Shown here in pieces: positions 33,965-45,878 of a stretch of DNA of 54,211 nt (the first letter of the stretch is position 1; every line of letters begins with the position of its first letter). Origin of the DNA: Gnetum montanum (taxonomy: Eukaryota > Streptophyta > Gnetopsida > Gnetales > Gnetaceae); NCBI GenBank assembly GCA_015680685.1, contig MNCI01003828.1, positions 67,228-121,438 of the forward strand. The letters run 5' to 3'. The notes under the pieces were generated by a model. The model saw only the letters and a list, made by a program, of their open reading frames with translations. It did not search any database and was not told the origin of the DNA. A program made the position numbers and the translations under genes.

Positions 33965-35315
33965 GACGTTGTTGTCTTGCCCGGTTTAACTCACACTCTC
34001 TATCACCTGACATGATCTATATTTATAGGAATGAGAATGATGCAACCTTTCTAAACATATTACGTAACCTTTCTAAACGTATTTTTGTTTTGCAATGGAC
34101 ATAACCTTTCATAACACATCAGTGTTAGTCAACATTATGGAAAAAGTTGGCGTTACCGAAATATGACTGGTAATGGCCTCTCGGAAAGTCAACGTTATGG
34201 AGAAAGTTGGCGTTACCGAAATATGATTGGTAATGGCCTCTCGGAGAGTTAACGTTAGTCAGCGTTATGGACAAAGTTGATGTTACCAAAATATGAATGG
34301 TAATGGCCTCTTGGACAAATTAAAAAAAAGGCTAGAAGCCACATATTGGTCAAAAAGTAGCCTCGATGGCTCAGACATAATGAAATGGCATTCCATTTGG
34401 CTAAAACTCTCTCAGAGCTTCACTCTCAGCATCAAGAATTTCCACCAATGACTCTGGAATCAATCAATAAAGGAAAATAAATCATGATATCACAGAACCA
34501 TCAAGTTTGATTTTGGTTAGGATGACAAATATTTCTTGGTAGTAATCAATATCTAAAGTTCATATTAGTAAAAAGAAAGAGTCTCATATAGTTCAACCGA
34601 AAAAGGTATGAGGCCCATGACTCAAAACAAAATATTCTAAAGAATTATGTGTGGCAAAAGTAGGAAACAGTTGTGATGAATAAGCCATGAGTAGAAGCCT
34701 TGACCCTCTAGAGATATTACCATATAACTTCATAGATTTGATTTAGAATGCTTACCCTCATAAAAAGATAAGCCAGTTATCCAAGTAAAATGATAGTGTC
34801 TAAAATCATGAAGGTTGTCAGAAAAAATTATAAACTGATCTCATATATCAAGGCAACTAACATGTTTTCCCCTTTGAATCCCCTTTGAAATCAGCTGTAA
34901 CAGGTAGTTAACTTTTTTTTGACAAATATTCAGCTATAGCAATAGTCAAAACATGCAATCAACAAATCACAACATAATTCAGCTAAACTTGGCAATCAGC
35001 ATAAGTCTAAAGCAAATAGATAGTCTAAATTTAGACACCAAGCATTAGTTATTTTAACCAATCAATTGTGAAAGATATTCAAAAAACATAACATACATAA
35101 ATTATAACATATGGTACAATTAGAGAACATGTGGTACAATTAGACAACATGAATTTTAGTAAATGTTGTAAAATTTGGGTTGTATTTCATAAATTTGGTA
35201 GGCTCTTATCTAATTTAAATTTATATTTCTTCAGTATATCCCAAATGATTTTGACAATCATATCAGTGTGTACCAATAATATTTATTCATTTTAGGGCTT
35301 ACATCACGAAAAACC
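33965..35315. other. Intergenic stretch left of the Tat element
   Basis: Apart from the repeat at 34128-34315 nothing is recognised. An attagagaacatgtggtacaatt duplication occurs near 35110-35145. Confidence 0.45.
34128..34315. repeat. 60-70-bp tandem repeat, three units
   Basis: Units start gtcaacattatgg at 34128, gtcaacgttatgg at 34188 and gtcagcgttatgg at 34258 and share agttggcgttaccgaaatatg and ggtaatggcctctcgg. The third is preceded by a 10-bp insertion. Confidence 0.9.
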
Positions 35316-36704
35316 TGAAACACCGTGAAAATTACGAGTCGGCCTCAGGCAAAGATTCACAGTTTAAGTGAGAACGCGCATTAGCTTTGTTCAAGGACAA
35401 GTTTACGCTCTATTACGCACGGCAGCATAATGAGCATAATAAGCTCCAAAACAGTTGAGGGCAGAGTCTGGAGAAACACAACAGTTTGACACTTTTTTGG
35501 TGGCGCATGAATAACTTGTCTTTACGCTCGTTACGCGTTGGTGCATATCATTGCGTATTTCATCACTGAGTTAGACATTGTTTACGCTTCGTTACGCATA
35601 GCTGCGTAGCGAGCGTAAGTTCGCCATTGTTTATACTTCGTTACGCACAGCTGCGTAGCGAGCGTAAGTTTGCCATTGTTTACGCTTCGTTACACACAGT
35701 TGCGTAGCGAGCGTAAGTTCGCCATTGTTTACGCTTCGCTACGCACAGTTGCGTAGTGAGCGTAAATTCGCCATTGTTTATACCGGATCACGCTCATACA
35801 CGCAACACAACGCGAATGAGTGTGATATAGCCTGAAAGCAATTGAAGCATGCTCAGCACGTACCTGCTCTTCAACGCACAACACGCAAACGAGCATGTTG
35901 TGCGTAGTCACAGTCTGACTTAAAATGATCAAGTCAACGGAACCCAAAATATCCGGGATCCAAGTCATCAGGATGGGCCTTTTTCACGGAGCATCGCAAC
36001 CTATAAATACTTTAGTTGACAAAGATACAGGGGTTGGCAAATCAAAGAAGCAGAAGCATTTTTCTGAATACCAGAGCACTTAGCACTTTGGAGCAGAAAT
36101 ACAGAGTACAACGCTTTGGGCAATTGTTGACAGTATCACCTTGCAGTTGAAGCAGAGTACAGTTCACTAGGAGCACCGATGACAGGAGTAATCGTTCTGC
36201 TGGGAAGACTCTATTGGTCAGAAACAATTGATCGGTAGATGTTAAAGCTTTGCCTTCCTTGCATCTCAGCCTTAGCCCACGAGATAGATCGAACTTCTGT
36301 TTGGATCGTTTTGCTTGTTGTTTTGTGCTTGCTTCACATTCAGTAACCGGGGACTCCCCAGTGTAATTTCTCATACAAAAGTATACATTTTCAAGTCAAA
36401 GTGCGGATCTCGAAGTTACGTGTTTCCCTTATGCCAACCTTTTTTTTATCGCGTTTAGTATTACCACCGTTGCAATCCGTCTACATCACTTTCCTCTCGT
36501 TTTTTTACGATTTCCCGAGTCAGATCGTTCTTACGAAATTTTTACTGGTTTACTGATTAGTAAGTCCCTGTCTGATCGACAAGACCGTTCAGGGCACCGT
36601 GGATTCGTTTTTCCAGCACGGCCCTCGCGCGGATCCGTGGCTAAAAATGTGTACGCCGAAATCTCTGTCGGTATTTCCAGCTGCCGACGTTTTCCGTCGC
36701 TACA
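35316..36704 (+). mobile_element. 5' LTR of the Tat element
   Basis: TGAAACACCGTG...CGTCGCTACA. TATA box TATAAATA at 36002-36009. U3 (before the TATA) contains four 49-bp palindromic repeats and further ttacgc/gcgtaa words. A 110-codon antisense frame occurs in both LTRs (36374-36042 and 52026-51694) but has no recognisable features and is not called a gene. Confidence 0.93.
35581..35776. repeat. 49-bp U3 repeats, each an imperfect palindrome centred on CAGCTG
   Basis: Four 49-bp units start at 35581, 35630, 35679 and 35728. Within each, TTACGCT(T/C)CG(T/C)TACGCA faces TGCGTAGCGAGCGTAA across the CAGCTG centre, forming a 37-bp imperfect dyad followed by gttcgccattg. The same array is at 51232-51427 in the 3' LTR. 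Confidence 0.95.
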
Positions 36705-36710
36705 GTTTTC

Positions 36711-36727
36711 TGGTGCTAGAAGGAGGG
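36711..36727 (+). promoter_or_regulatory. Primer-binding site of the Tat element
   Basis: TGGTGCTAGAAGGAGGG begins 6 nt after the LTR terminus at 36704. The left Tat element has TGGCGCTAGAAGGAGGG in the same place. The tRNA was not assigned. The remaining leader, to 36948, shows no repeats or gene. Confidence 0.8.
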
Positions 36728-36948
36728 CTCTCAAGCTCCGATCCGAATATTTCAGGTAGCCCTGTTAGTGATCCATACCCTGAACCATAGACGTAATACC
36801 TCTAGGGAAGTCTACGGTCAATCGCGTGGTATAGATCGGTCGTAAGGGCGATTTATTTGAAATCCTTTAGGGTAGAAAGCCTTTTTGTGCTTTTGTTGCC
36901 AACCACCTTTCAGATCTCATTACCAGTTACCTTTAACTTCGTTGATCA

Positions 36949-39900
36949 ATGGATTCCTTGTACACAGCCACAACTGCCGTGGCCCCTACCGATCTGGGTG
37001 TCGCGCCTGTCAGTGCTATGGCGGTCACAGGACCAGCTCTTAGCGCAATGGAACCTCAGGGACCATTGCGCCATTCATTGAGGCTTCAGGGAAAAGAACC
37101 TATTTTCACGGTTATAACCCTTGAAGAATACAACTTCATATGCGTTAAGATCCAGGCGAAGCTGAATCTCAGCCAAGCTGAAATCGAAGCAAAAAGAAAC
37201 TTTGAGATGCTCGACTAGAGGGGCTATGATTTTAAGCCAACGGCTAACGACATAATCCCCCTGACCGAGCACCAACACGAAATTCTAACGCAGTTGGTTA
37301 TGGCCAAAGGCCAAGGTTCATGGGCTACGCCAGAACCCCAACATGGGGGAGAGAAAGAGGACAAATTTGCGGCCCAGTCGAAGCATTCGTTCCATATTAT
37401 GGAACCTTCGTTGCAGACTCTGAGCCCCCAAATGTATACAAATCCCACGTTTCCCTTCAATGGAGAGGCCGCACCTGTTGACCCAGTTGTGATCGCGCAG
37501 GTGTATTTCCCTGCCACGCCACAGGACAATGCGCAACCGTCGGGGTTGCAAACACAAATTCCGCACAATAACACGTGGGTGGTTCCATCACCACGGGTGC
37601 TTAGCATGCCGGCGGTGGTCCCGGCGACCACCGTGCCCCATTTCATCCCTCAGATGCAGTCTTACACTGCCTCGACAACTTGCCTCGCGCAAATGTTCCT
37701 GCCGCCTCCAACTCAGCAAAACACCGTAAACATACCACAGCAAGCCTTTGTTCAACACCCTGCAACGAGTCAGTGGATCAACCTCGTTGCACAACATCAC
37801 TTGTCTATGGTGCATGGTGCGCAGTCTTCGGTAGCACCTGCGGCACAATTTTCGCAGGTGATTCCTCGATATACCTACCATTATTCCACATAGCAGGCAG
37901 GAGCCAACCTCCCGCCTCAGGCCGGTGGATGGTGGTCTTCGCAGGTCCCCCAGCCTGCAGGAATCCCTACTCCACCAGCAGCTAGCCAACCACTTCCTGC
38001 CTTCCAGTTTCCTAGGGCTACCCGTCCAGTCCAGCCTCCTACGCCCGCTGCACAGGCACCTCAGCCAACAGGCCTGGACCAAGCCTTCCAGCTTATCCAG
38101 ACGCTTACCGAGGAGGTTCAACGCCTCAAGACTGCTGAGTCTGATACCATTCAGATCATGGACTTCTATCGGGACGACCCGATCGATCCGGCGGTCCTAG
38201 TGCTGTCGTTGCCACTAGGGATGTCCCTCCCTCATTTTACAAAGTATAATGGAGAGGGGAATCCCAACACCCATCTTGCCACTTTTAGGTCTGAATCTTT
38301 GTTGCTTCAACAGTGGCCGCATACGATTATCAGAGTCTTTGCGATGTCATTAATAGGGAAGGCTCTGGACTGGTATCGAGCCCTCCCACGCTCTTCCATC
38401 TCAACCTTGGAAGAGCTGTTGACTCAATTTGTGACCCGTTTCAAATACAACCTAAAACTGGAAGTCACGTTGGAATAGCTTATGGGGGTGAAACAAGACC
38501 CGCTCGAGCCAGTCCAAAAGTTTATACAGCGTTGGAATGCGACCTTGAATGAGATCCGTGACCCGATCGCGGACTCTCATCAATTGGCAATATTCAAGGG
38601 AGCAGTCAATGACTTTATTAAGTCCAAGCTGTATTATCTTTCCCCTGGTGATATACATCAGGCCTTCGCCCAGGTTCGAAGTATCCAAGATGCTGCGGAG
38701 GCCAGCAAAGACCCAGCATATGTTGCCTACAAAAACACACACAACAAAGCCAAGGACAAAGGCAAGGCAGTGACAACGACGGTAGCCGCACTGACTGAGA
38801 GCGCGAAGAATAAGAATAGGAAGGTGCCTACAACAGTGCCTCCTGAGGCCACGGCCGGTGCCAGCCCTAGCCAACCCACGACTGCCCCTGAAGGCTCCCC
38901 CCAGCCAAAGCGAAATTTTGAGCGAAAGGATCGTTCAAAATATGCGGGTTTACCTGTAAAGCATTCAACCTAAGAAGGTGTCCGAGGAGGCCCTGAAGCG
39001 TCACAGACGTCACTGTGAACTGCTGAAGGACCCCTCTTTAGCCCTGCCTAACGAGCCAGCAGTCCCGAGATCTTTCAAGCTGGACCGCTTCTGTGACTAC
39101 CACCAGATGTGTGGTCACGACACGGATTATTGTTAGGCGTTGAAGGACGACATTCAACGCATGATCAACGAAGGTCATTTAAAGTTAGATAGCAGTAACC
39201 CGACGTGGGCAGAAAACCAAACGCTGCATGTGTATAAGGACCCATTGAACGCAAACTATGATCCCTATACAATCACTGTGGTAACTACGAACGGTGAGCC
39301 GAAGGGTCTGCCACGGTAACCTTTTGTTTTGCGTGTGCCCGCCAGCTCACCAAGGGGGTCAACTACTTCATCAGTAGCCAGGGGGGTCTCACGGCCACCT
39401 TTCATCATACGGGCACCTTCCCAAGTACGCCCTCAGTCACGCGCTAACACTCAAGCTGCGGCTCCGTCCGCGCCCACACCTAGAGCGCCCTTTATTATCA
39501 GGGCGCCAGAACCACGACCTGCTCCTCTCACGCAGGGGCAGACCTCCGGTCAAAATAACGCACCATCCCCTCCTGAAAGAAAGGAGGGGAGCATTTCAAT
39601 GAACACAACAAAAGACCACCTTACGCTCGACTTCCCTAAGCCCAGGCCCCTGGCCTCTGTGCCTTTGTCTGTGCCTCAGAAGCAGGCTAAAGGCGCAGAA
39701 ACGCAGCCACCTTCTCTTGACAGAAAAAAGAACAACCCTCCCACTAACACCGCTCAGCCTCGAGAGATCCGTCTCTTGGGCCGAATGGAGGAAGACAAGG
39801 GAGATAAACAACCCAGCCGAGAGAAGGACCTTCTCGATGCATTCACGTAGGTCAAACAAGCTCTTAAGCAAAAGAACACAACGTTGAGCCTGTACGACCT

Positions 39901-40717
39901 ACTGATGACTTCTCGAGAACACCGTGAGGCTATGGTATGTATGTTGACATCCATATCAGTGGATGCCAGCCTGCCGGCAGAAGAGGAAGCGATATACGCT
40001 ATCATGTTTCCTTCCGAAGCTGAGCAGCCCAAGCCTACCTCGTTGACCTTCCTCGATGAGTCTGTCAAAGATGACCCGGAGAAAGGTCAAGTAACAACTG
40101 AGCCTATGTTCATTACTATTCGGGTCGGCTAGTACCGGATCCGGAGAGTACACGTGGATGATGGCGCGGCTGCTAACGTCGTTCCTTATTCCATAGTGGA
40201 TAGGTTGGGATTGGTCGACCAGATCACTCCCACGACGACAGCCTGCGTGAAATCGTTCAACGGAGCACGGGTTCAAGTTAAGGGGATGGTGCGTATTGAG
40301 TTTGTGGCGGGGGATCAATTCCCAATGGAAGCCACATTCTTAGTCATCAAGGAGATGCCTGGCTTTAACTTGATCTTAGGGAGGTCGTGGTTAGCCCAGC
40401 TGCGAGCGGTCTCGTCGCCGATACATCAAGAGATACACCTGCCCTACGCCGGAGGGGAGGTTATCATACGTGGCGACGAGATCACGCCAAAGACCGTCAA
40501 CAACATTGAGGAAGAACGGGGCTTGGAGATTGAAACGACTGACGATCAGCCACATCACCAAGTCCCTGAATAAGCCAACAACAATGACAACGGTCTAGCC
40601 TGGGCTGACTTGCCATTCCCGGATGACAGCGTAGAGGAGTCAAACTGCAAGCCTCCTCGCCCTTACGCAACGTTTAACATAAAAGCCGCTAGGAGACAAC
40701 TGCGTATCGACGGTTGA
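36949..40717 (+). pseudogene. Gag-protease of the Tat element, broken by stops
   Basis: Starts MDSLYTATTA at 36949. Landmarks: EYNFICVKIQA near the start, a Pro/Gln/Ala-rich stretch, capsid-like LPHFTKYNGEGNPNTHLATF and ALDWYRALP (38230-38390), zinc knuckle C-X2-H-X4-H-X4-C (CDYHQMCGHDTDYC, near 39100), and retropepsin VDDGAAANVVPYSIVDRLGL (40150-40210) with FNLILGRSWLAQL. One frame change lies between 38951 and 38970. In-frame stops: TAG at 37216, 37891, 38476, 39134, 39848 and 40130; TAA at 39317 and 40571. At most of these a Gln is expected, so C-to-T change of CAG or CAA explains them. The frame ends at TGA 40715-40717. Confidence 0.88.
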
Positions 40718-41397
40718 ACAAAGGTCTTCTGCGCGCATCAATGTGAGTTAGCACATTCTCCATCCAACAGCTCCTCTTGTGTCAATGTACTTTTACGCCA
40801 CATTCATTTTCCGTGTTTACGCTCGCCATTTTCGCGTGTTTTATTGTGCCTACCGCATTTACTTCTTTGCATTATTTTACGCATTTACACGGAATATATT
40901 CATTCATGCAACTGGCCTACAACGGCCTTAAACTAGTAGCTAGTTCACGTAGTTTGGCCTGCAACGGCCTTAAACTAGTAACGCCGAATTACGCATTATC
41001 ACCATCTACACTTTCTTTACTTTACGCTTGTGGCCCGCAAAGGCCTTAAACTAATCATCTAAGATCAACCTATTCACACTGTTACACGCAATCACGCAAC
41101 TGGCCCGCAATGACCTTAAACTAGTAGCTAGTTTACGCAGTTTGGCCCACAACGGCCTTAAACTAGTAGCTATTTTACGCAAACTCATATGTCGGCCCGC
41201 AATGGCCTGAAATTAGTTATGCTCTATCATTATCACTTAGGTATAATTACGCTCACACTCTATCAAAAAAAAACACAAAATAATAAAAAATAGGTAACTG
41301 ACATTTAACACATTCACCAAGTTTTATAACATGTCTTTCCAGTTATTTGTAAGATGGTGCTGCGCTCAGCGTTAAAAAAATTATGCGTAAATTATAA
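40718..41397. repeat. Spacer with ggccttaaacta repeats between gag-pro and the antisense gene
   Basis: No gene. From about 40914 to 41215 six copies of a block gg(c)cc(g/t)(c/a)aacggccttaaactagt recur at uneven spacing, often followed by agctag(t)ttacgcag. The stretch is also rich in ttacgc words, as are the LTRs. The 3' part (41270-41390) is AT-rich and contains the 3' flank of the antisense gene. Confidence 0.8.
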
Positions 41398-44300
41398 TTA
41401 CGCATTTCCCCTGCTACCACTGTCGCCGGTATCTCTTAATTCCAGGTCTAACCCCAAAAGGTCGTCCTTCAGTGGGCCATCGTTCCTGGGAATTATGCCT
41501 TCATGAAAGATTATCCCTTCATGAGGCTCTCGTTCTGGCGTTGGCCCTACCGGAGGACGCTCTTCACGGTTGCGTTCCTCCTCCGCTTCCGCGGTTTCTT
41601 CTCCTAGCCCTTCAGCTGGAGCATGTTCCCTATCTTCTTCTGATACCTGAACACGAACATAAAAGAAGAAATTAGAATAGACAACGCTAGTCAGAAAATT
41701 TCCCAACCAAGTCATGCGTAAACTTACTCGTGACGGCCCAACTTTTGCGGCAAAGGGAAGCTTATCCAGATCAGCCCACAGGCACTGCATAATCTCATCC
41801 TCCATCAGGTCTTGCCACACATCTTTGCCCACGACAGCTCCTGCTTTCATCTTCCCTTTCTCCACGCTGCTTCAGCTGGGTGGATCCGGGTAAAAGGTAG
41901 GGGTTGTAGCCTGATTCCCAGGGAAAGTGATTACCCTCTCCGGGGACGCAGTTACAGTCACCTGTTCTTCAAAATTCTTGAAAGCTTCGGATGCTCCGAT
42001 GGTGTCCACAAAAACCTCCAGGGATCGAGCTTTAACGGCGGAATCGCGGTAGCGTTTTCGATAGGCGGCACTTTCCCTTTTATACAGGTACTTATGGTCC
42101 TTCTCTTTTTGCCCCCACTCCTGTACGCTGGCGCAGTAGTCCCTCCAGTCCTGGCTTTTCTGAGCCAGGAGTTCAATTTGCATCCTCTGCTCTACTAACG
42201 ACTGACTGGTTTGTACGCTATTCTTAATGGCTGTCCAGTAACGGGAATGATCAATAACAACAGTACACCAGTCTTCGTCTCCCGTCACTCGAGCCTGTAG
42301 GAATTCGTACCTTGCCCTTAGGTCTTCGTTTTTTCCACAAGCTTTCGTTAACATTCCTGCTTTCCCATACGGAGCGTGCCGAGCATAACGCACATTTACG
42401 CATTTCCTCATAAATGTGGCGTGGCATGACTGCCCCATCAGATGGGGGCTCCGCTGTGTCCAAATAAATGGGCTCCGCGGGATCCCATCGGAGGTCAGCT
42501 CCTAACAGAAAAACAAGCATCAATATGGATGAAACATTGCTGAGACATCATGTTGTAACCTCATTGCAGCTATAACTTACCAGCACCAGGTTCGACGTGT
42601 TCCAGACGCTCGATCATGTCACTGACGACGCCTTCCATAAAGGCAAATTTGTCGGGGAAGTCTCGCCACATTTTGCTCACAGCAGCAGACGTAGACGCAT
42701 CTTCTTCCCCTGTAGCGTAATTTGGTTAGACACCCCATCTATTAATAGATCTTTCGAACACGCTAACGCACTCATTACCTCTGCCGGCGACAGTAGCGAT
42801 TTCATCAACATCTTCCGTATCTTTTTCCCTTTCACGCACTTGAGCCTATGCGTCTCTGGTTCCAGTGGCTGGGGCCTCCTCACGCACCCCAGCCTGTACG
42901 CGGCTTTCGCTAGTAGTTGGGGCCGTCTTACACACTGGAACCTGCACACAGCTCATACTAACAGCTGGGGCCTCTTCCTCCAAAATTGAGGCCCCTTCCC
43001 CACGGCTCAATACCATCGCCCCTGTCTCAGGGGTTAGCTGCCCAACCATTTTTGCTGTTTACACCATTGCATGTTAGCATATAATTCCAGACCATTTAAA
43101 TAAAGCATCGCGTACTACAATCTCTTCACGCTTACCAGGCGGAGGCTTGTTCCGCTGCACCTTGATCCCAACAGTTTGGCCCGCATCGCCCCCAAGAGCC
43201 TCGGCTATGCGGAGCCTCTTCCGCCGAGCTGCCAGTTCCACAATCTCCTCCGCCAGGCGTTTCCCTCGCGAGGCATCGCCGGTATAAGTGGGCATTATCC
43301 CGCTTACGCTGTCGAGGCCTTTTACTTGGGGCGCCGCCAAGCCTTTAGTTGTTACAGACAACGACTCCCCGATCCCTTCCGGCGGATCCTGCCCACGGGT
43401 GGTGCTGAGAATGTGAGTTATCCAGGGTCTGGATAGCTCGTCTCGGTCCTGCTGTACCCAGACCCCATTCCTTTGGATAACCAGAAACTCGGCAAACCGC
43501 CAGAGGCAAGCTATAAAAAAGGCGTAGTGCAAGTTGAAGTGGGACTCGAGCTTCTTGCGAAGTTTGACCATTTCACTGCGAAGTCCCTTGGCCAAATGGC
43601 TTGCCCAATCGAACCGGGCTCCCTCCTCCAGAACCTCTCGCATAATACGGGTCTATTCTACCAAAAAGAACCTAGCCTGTGAGAGGGTTTTGGGAAAAGC
43701 CCGGGCCCGAAAGAGGGGATAAAGTGTCTTGGCGGTCCCCATCTCGAATTTTTCACAAGGAAACCCCTTGGTCTCTTTTGGGATCCTCACCCACTCCTTC
43801 AGAAATTCCTCGACTCTAGGGCTCCTCTTGGTCTTCGCCTTTACGAGAAGGCCGTTCGAGGGAACGCCAAACAGGTCCGAGAAGAGCTGAGCGTTAATAT
43901 CGAAGTCTACACGCACGTTATGCACGCGCGTGCAGAAACGATCCGCTTTCTCGCTGAAGGAGTTGACCAAGGCTATCATTTCGCTGGCGGGGACATCAGG
44001 GGTCGCAGCCAAAAATAGGTGTATTAGCCCTGCTGCCTGGACCTCAGTGGTCACCGCGACTGGAGCCGCCGAGTGCCCAAGCCAACGCTGTGCCTCCTTA
44101 ATGTCCCCGTAACGGAAAAGAACATCGCTCGCGTCGCGGGGAAATCGTAAGGGTAATCTCCCGGGATTCCCTGACTAAACAGTACAAAACACGTAATAAC
44201 TAGAAACGCTATTACACAATATCCATGACTCGCAACCATACGCATAACATTAAAACACGCGGTGGCCTTACCAGGTCCGAAGGGCAAAGGGAATGGTGGT

Positions 44301-45488
44301 AGGTCCCTCTGTACGTCCTGAACCGTAAAGGGGGAATCTGCGACCCAGTCATCATGCAGCCACCCGAGTTCCTGACACTGCTTAAAAGGACGCTCGTAAC
44401 AGGTGTGATACTCGTGCATCTCATGGCCAATTTGCCTTATAACACCGGCATACACGTTGTTGGTCGCGGTAAACTCCATTATTGCCGTTTCGGCCCAGGC
44501 CAACGTATCACCGTCGCCAATTAACATGTTATCATGTATAAAAAACCTGTACCATACAGCATAGGTTTAGCTTATATTTAGCACATAGACTCTTCTTACA
44601 TTTTACATAGGCAATAGACATTGTAACAATGACAAAAACAACATGATTGGCAGAATTTACTTACCCGCCTGCGTAGTACACCGTGCCTTGAGGGTTCTGG
44701 AAGTAAGTTGAAACATGGCGAGCCACGAACAGCATGTTATATGCATGGTAACAGCTGAAACGGGCCATGTCCCAGATCCAGTATAAGCTTCTCAGACCTC
44801 GGGCGCTGAGCTCTTGGTCCTCAGGATGACCCGTGTTGATAGCCCCGTCTGTCAAGTAAGCCAGAATCCCCTCTGCAGATCCCGCCAACAGGTGTTCTAA
44901 AATGGCACCGGCAACATCGTCGGTCACGTTAGACCACACAATGATGCTGAAGTTACGCAGTAAGAATTGCAGAAACTCCAGCGCCCCCTTTCAGAACCAG
45001 ATGGCCTTCCCCTGCACTCACGTATGTGGAGTGGGGACATTGGGAACGATGGGGTTTATCCAGCACAAAACCCCAATGAGGTCTAGCACAATCAGAATGG
45101 GTTTCAACACGACGCTGTACAGAAAAACACGCTACGTCAATAAACGCCTAGATTTACAGACAAATCATTTATACAGAAATGTTATACATCACAGCCATCT
45201 ACGCGGAAATCACTCAAACCCTTGCAACAACGCAAGGTCCGTCTCTGACGACGGCGATAAATGCAACTAGATCAAACCCTTGCTATAACGCAAGGTCCAT
45301 AATTCAAAACAAAAGAACGCTGTGTAGCAAAAACACGGAAATAACACGAGCGTGCAAGGAATGTCCTACCGGTTCAAAGGTGTTGGGTTGCGCACTTCGA
45401 CCAAGGCCTGTTGAACGTGTTCCAGATTCCCTTGTATCTCGTCGATTTTAGCCAATTTGGCGTTCTTCTTCTTTGTCTTGGGCGCCAT
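41398..45488 (-). pseudogene. Eight-exon antisense gene: HAD/NIF-like N-terminus plus plant transposon-type region
   Basis: Exons on the minus strand: 45488-45370, 45114-44665, 44546-44272, 44170-43136, 43054-42779, 42709-42581, 42501-41728, 41646-41398. Introns are 255, 118, 101, 81, 69, 79 and 81 bp, all GT-AG, several with GTAAGT-type donors. The first six junctions keep frame in phases 2, 2, 1, 1, 1, 1; the last is phase 0. The product would be about 1100 residues. N-terminus MAPKTKKKNAKLAK is NLS-like. Exon 2 has VLDLIGVLC, ALEFLQFLLRNF and VWSN; exon 3 has MLIGDGDTLAW, the order of motifs in NIF/FCP1 HAD phosphatases, but the second Asp of motif I is Ile and the DD of motif III is GD. 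Exon 4 (VRVDFDINAQLFSDLFGVPS, FPKTLSQARFFLVE) recalls plant transposon-associated domains. The end is Glu/Arg-rich. Damage: TGA at 45020, 44993 and 41874, TAG at 43655 and 42848 (first bases), and one extra base in exon 7 (about 42440-42360). Confidence 0.85.
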
Positions 45489-45614
45489 TGTCACAGCCTT
45501 AACAATTCCACAGTTCTGCACCTTCAAATTTTCTGCTCTCCTTGCTCTTGCTAGGTAATGCTTACGAATTTGAAATCACGATAGCCAGTAGTCCGTTCTA
45601 ACCGAAAAACACCT

Positions 45615-45622
45615 TATTTATA
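45615..45622 (-). promoter_or_regulatory. TATA box of the antisense gene
   Basis: TATAAATA (then AGG) on the minus strand lies 127 bp upstream of the ATG at 45488-45486, which has a good context (GACAATGGC). Transcription would start near 45590 and give a leader of about 100 nt. The resemblance to the LTR TATA boxes (TATAAATA) is noted, but flanks differ. Confidence 0.7.
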
Positions 45623-45870
45623 TGCAAAGCTCGCCGACTTAACATCCGATTACAGTGGGACCTTCCTCAAACGGATCCCAAAAATCAGGACATTAATGCA
45701 ACTCGTATCACACGCTCCACTGTCCGAAATGACGTTAAACTACCACATCTTATCGCCTCATAATCGGGTTACATTGATTACAGCTTGTCTATAATATTCA
45801 AAATCTAGTTAGCCTTCCACGTTCAGCGACATCACGTCACTTGTCTCCTAACCATTTACGCTCTTGCCGG

Positions 45871-45878
45871 TTTTGCAG
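45871..45878 (+). promoter_or_regulatory. Candidate 3' splice site before the RT frame
   Basis: The RT frame opens after a stop at 45849-45851 and has its first ATG at 45891. A pyrimidine-rich ctcttgccggttttgcag ends at 45878 in phase 0 with the RT frame. Ogre elements of this clade remove an intron between protease and RT, so this could be the acceptor. A matching phase-0 donor near the end of gag-pro was not settled (one option is gtagag at 40630). Confidence 0.4.

Noticed and set aside
36042-36374. 110-codon antisense frame in both Tat LTRs (also 51694-52026)
   Set aside because: Its presence in both LTRs follows from LTR identity; no motif, promoter or homolog is recognised, so it is treated as chance.
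38951-38970. Programmed ribosomal frameshift in the Tat gag
   Set aside because: No slippery heptamer or following structure is evident and the copy is decayed; a plain indel is simpler.
36949-40573. Repeated TAG codons as regulated stop readthrough or recoding
   Set aside because: The TAG sites differ between copies of family 2 and stand at CAG in the sibling copy, which is what methyl-C deamination predicts.
42251-42523. A tiny intron in exon 7 of the antisense gene to restore frame
   Set aside because: Candidate donor-acceptor pairs there would give introns of about 17-43 nt, below the usual plant minimum; a one-base insertion is more likely.
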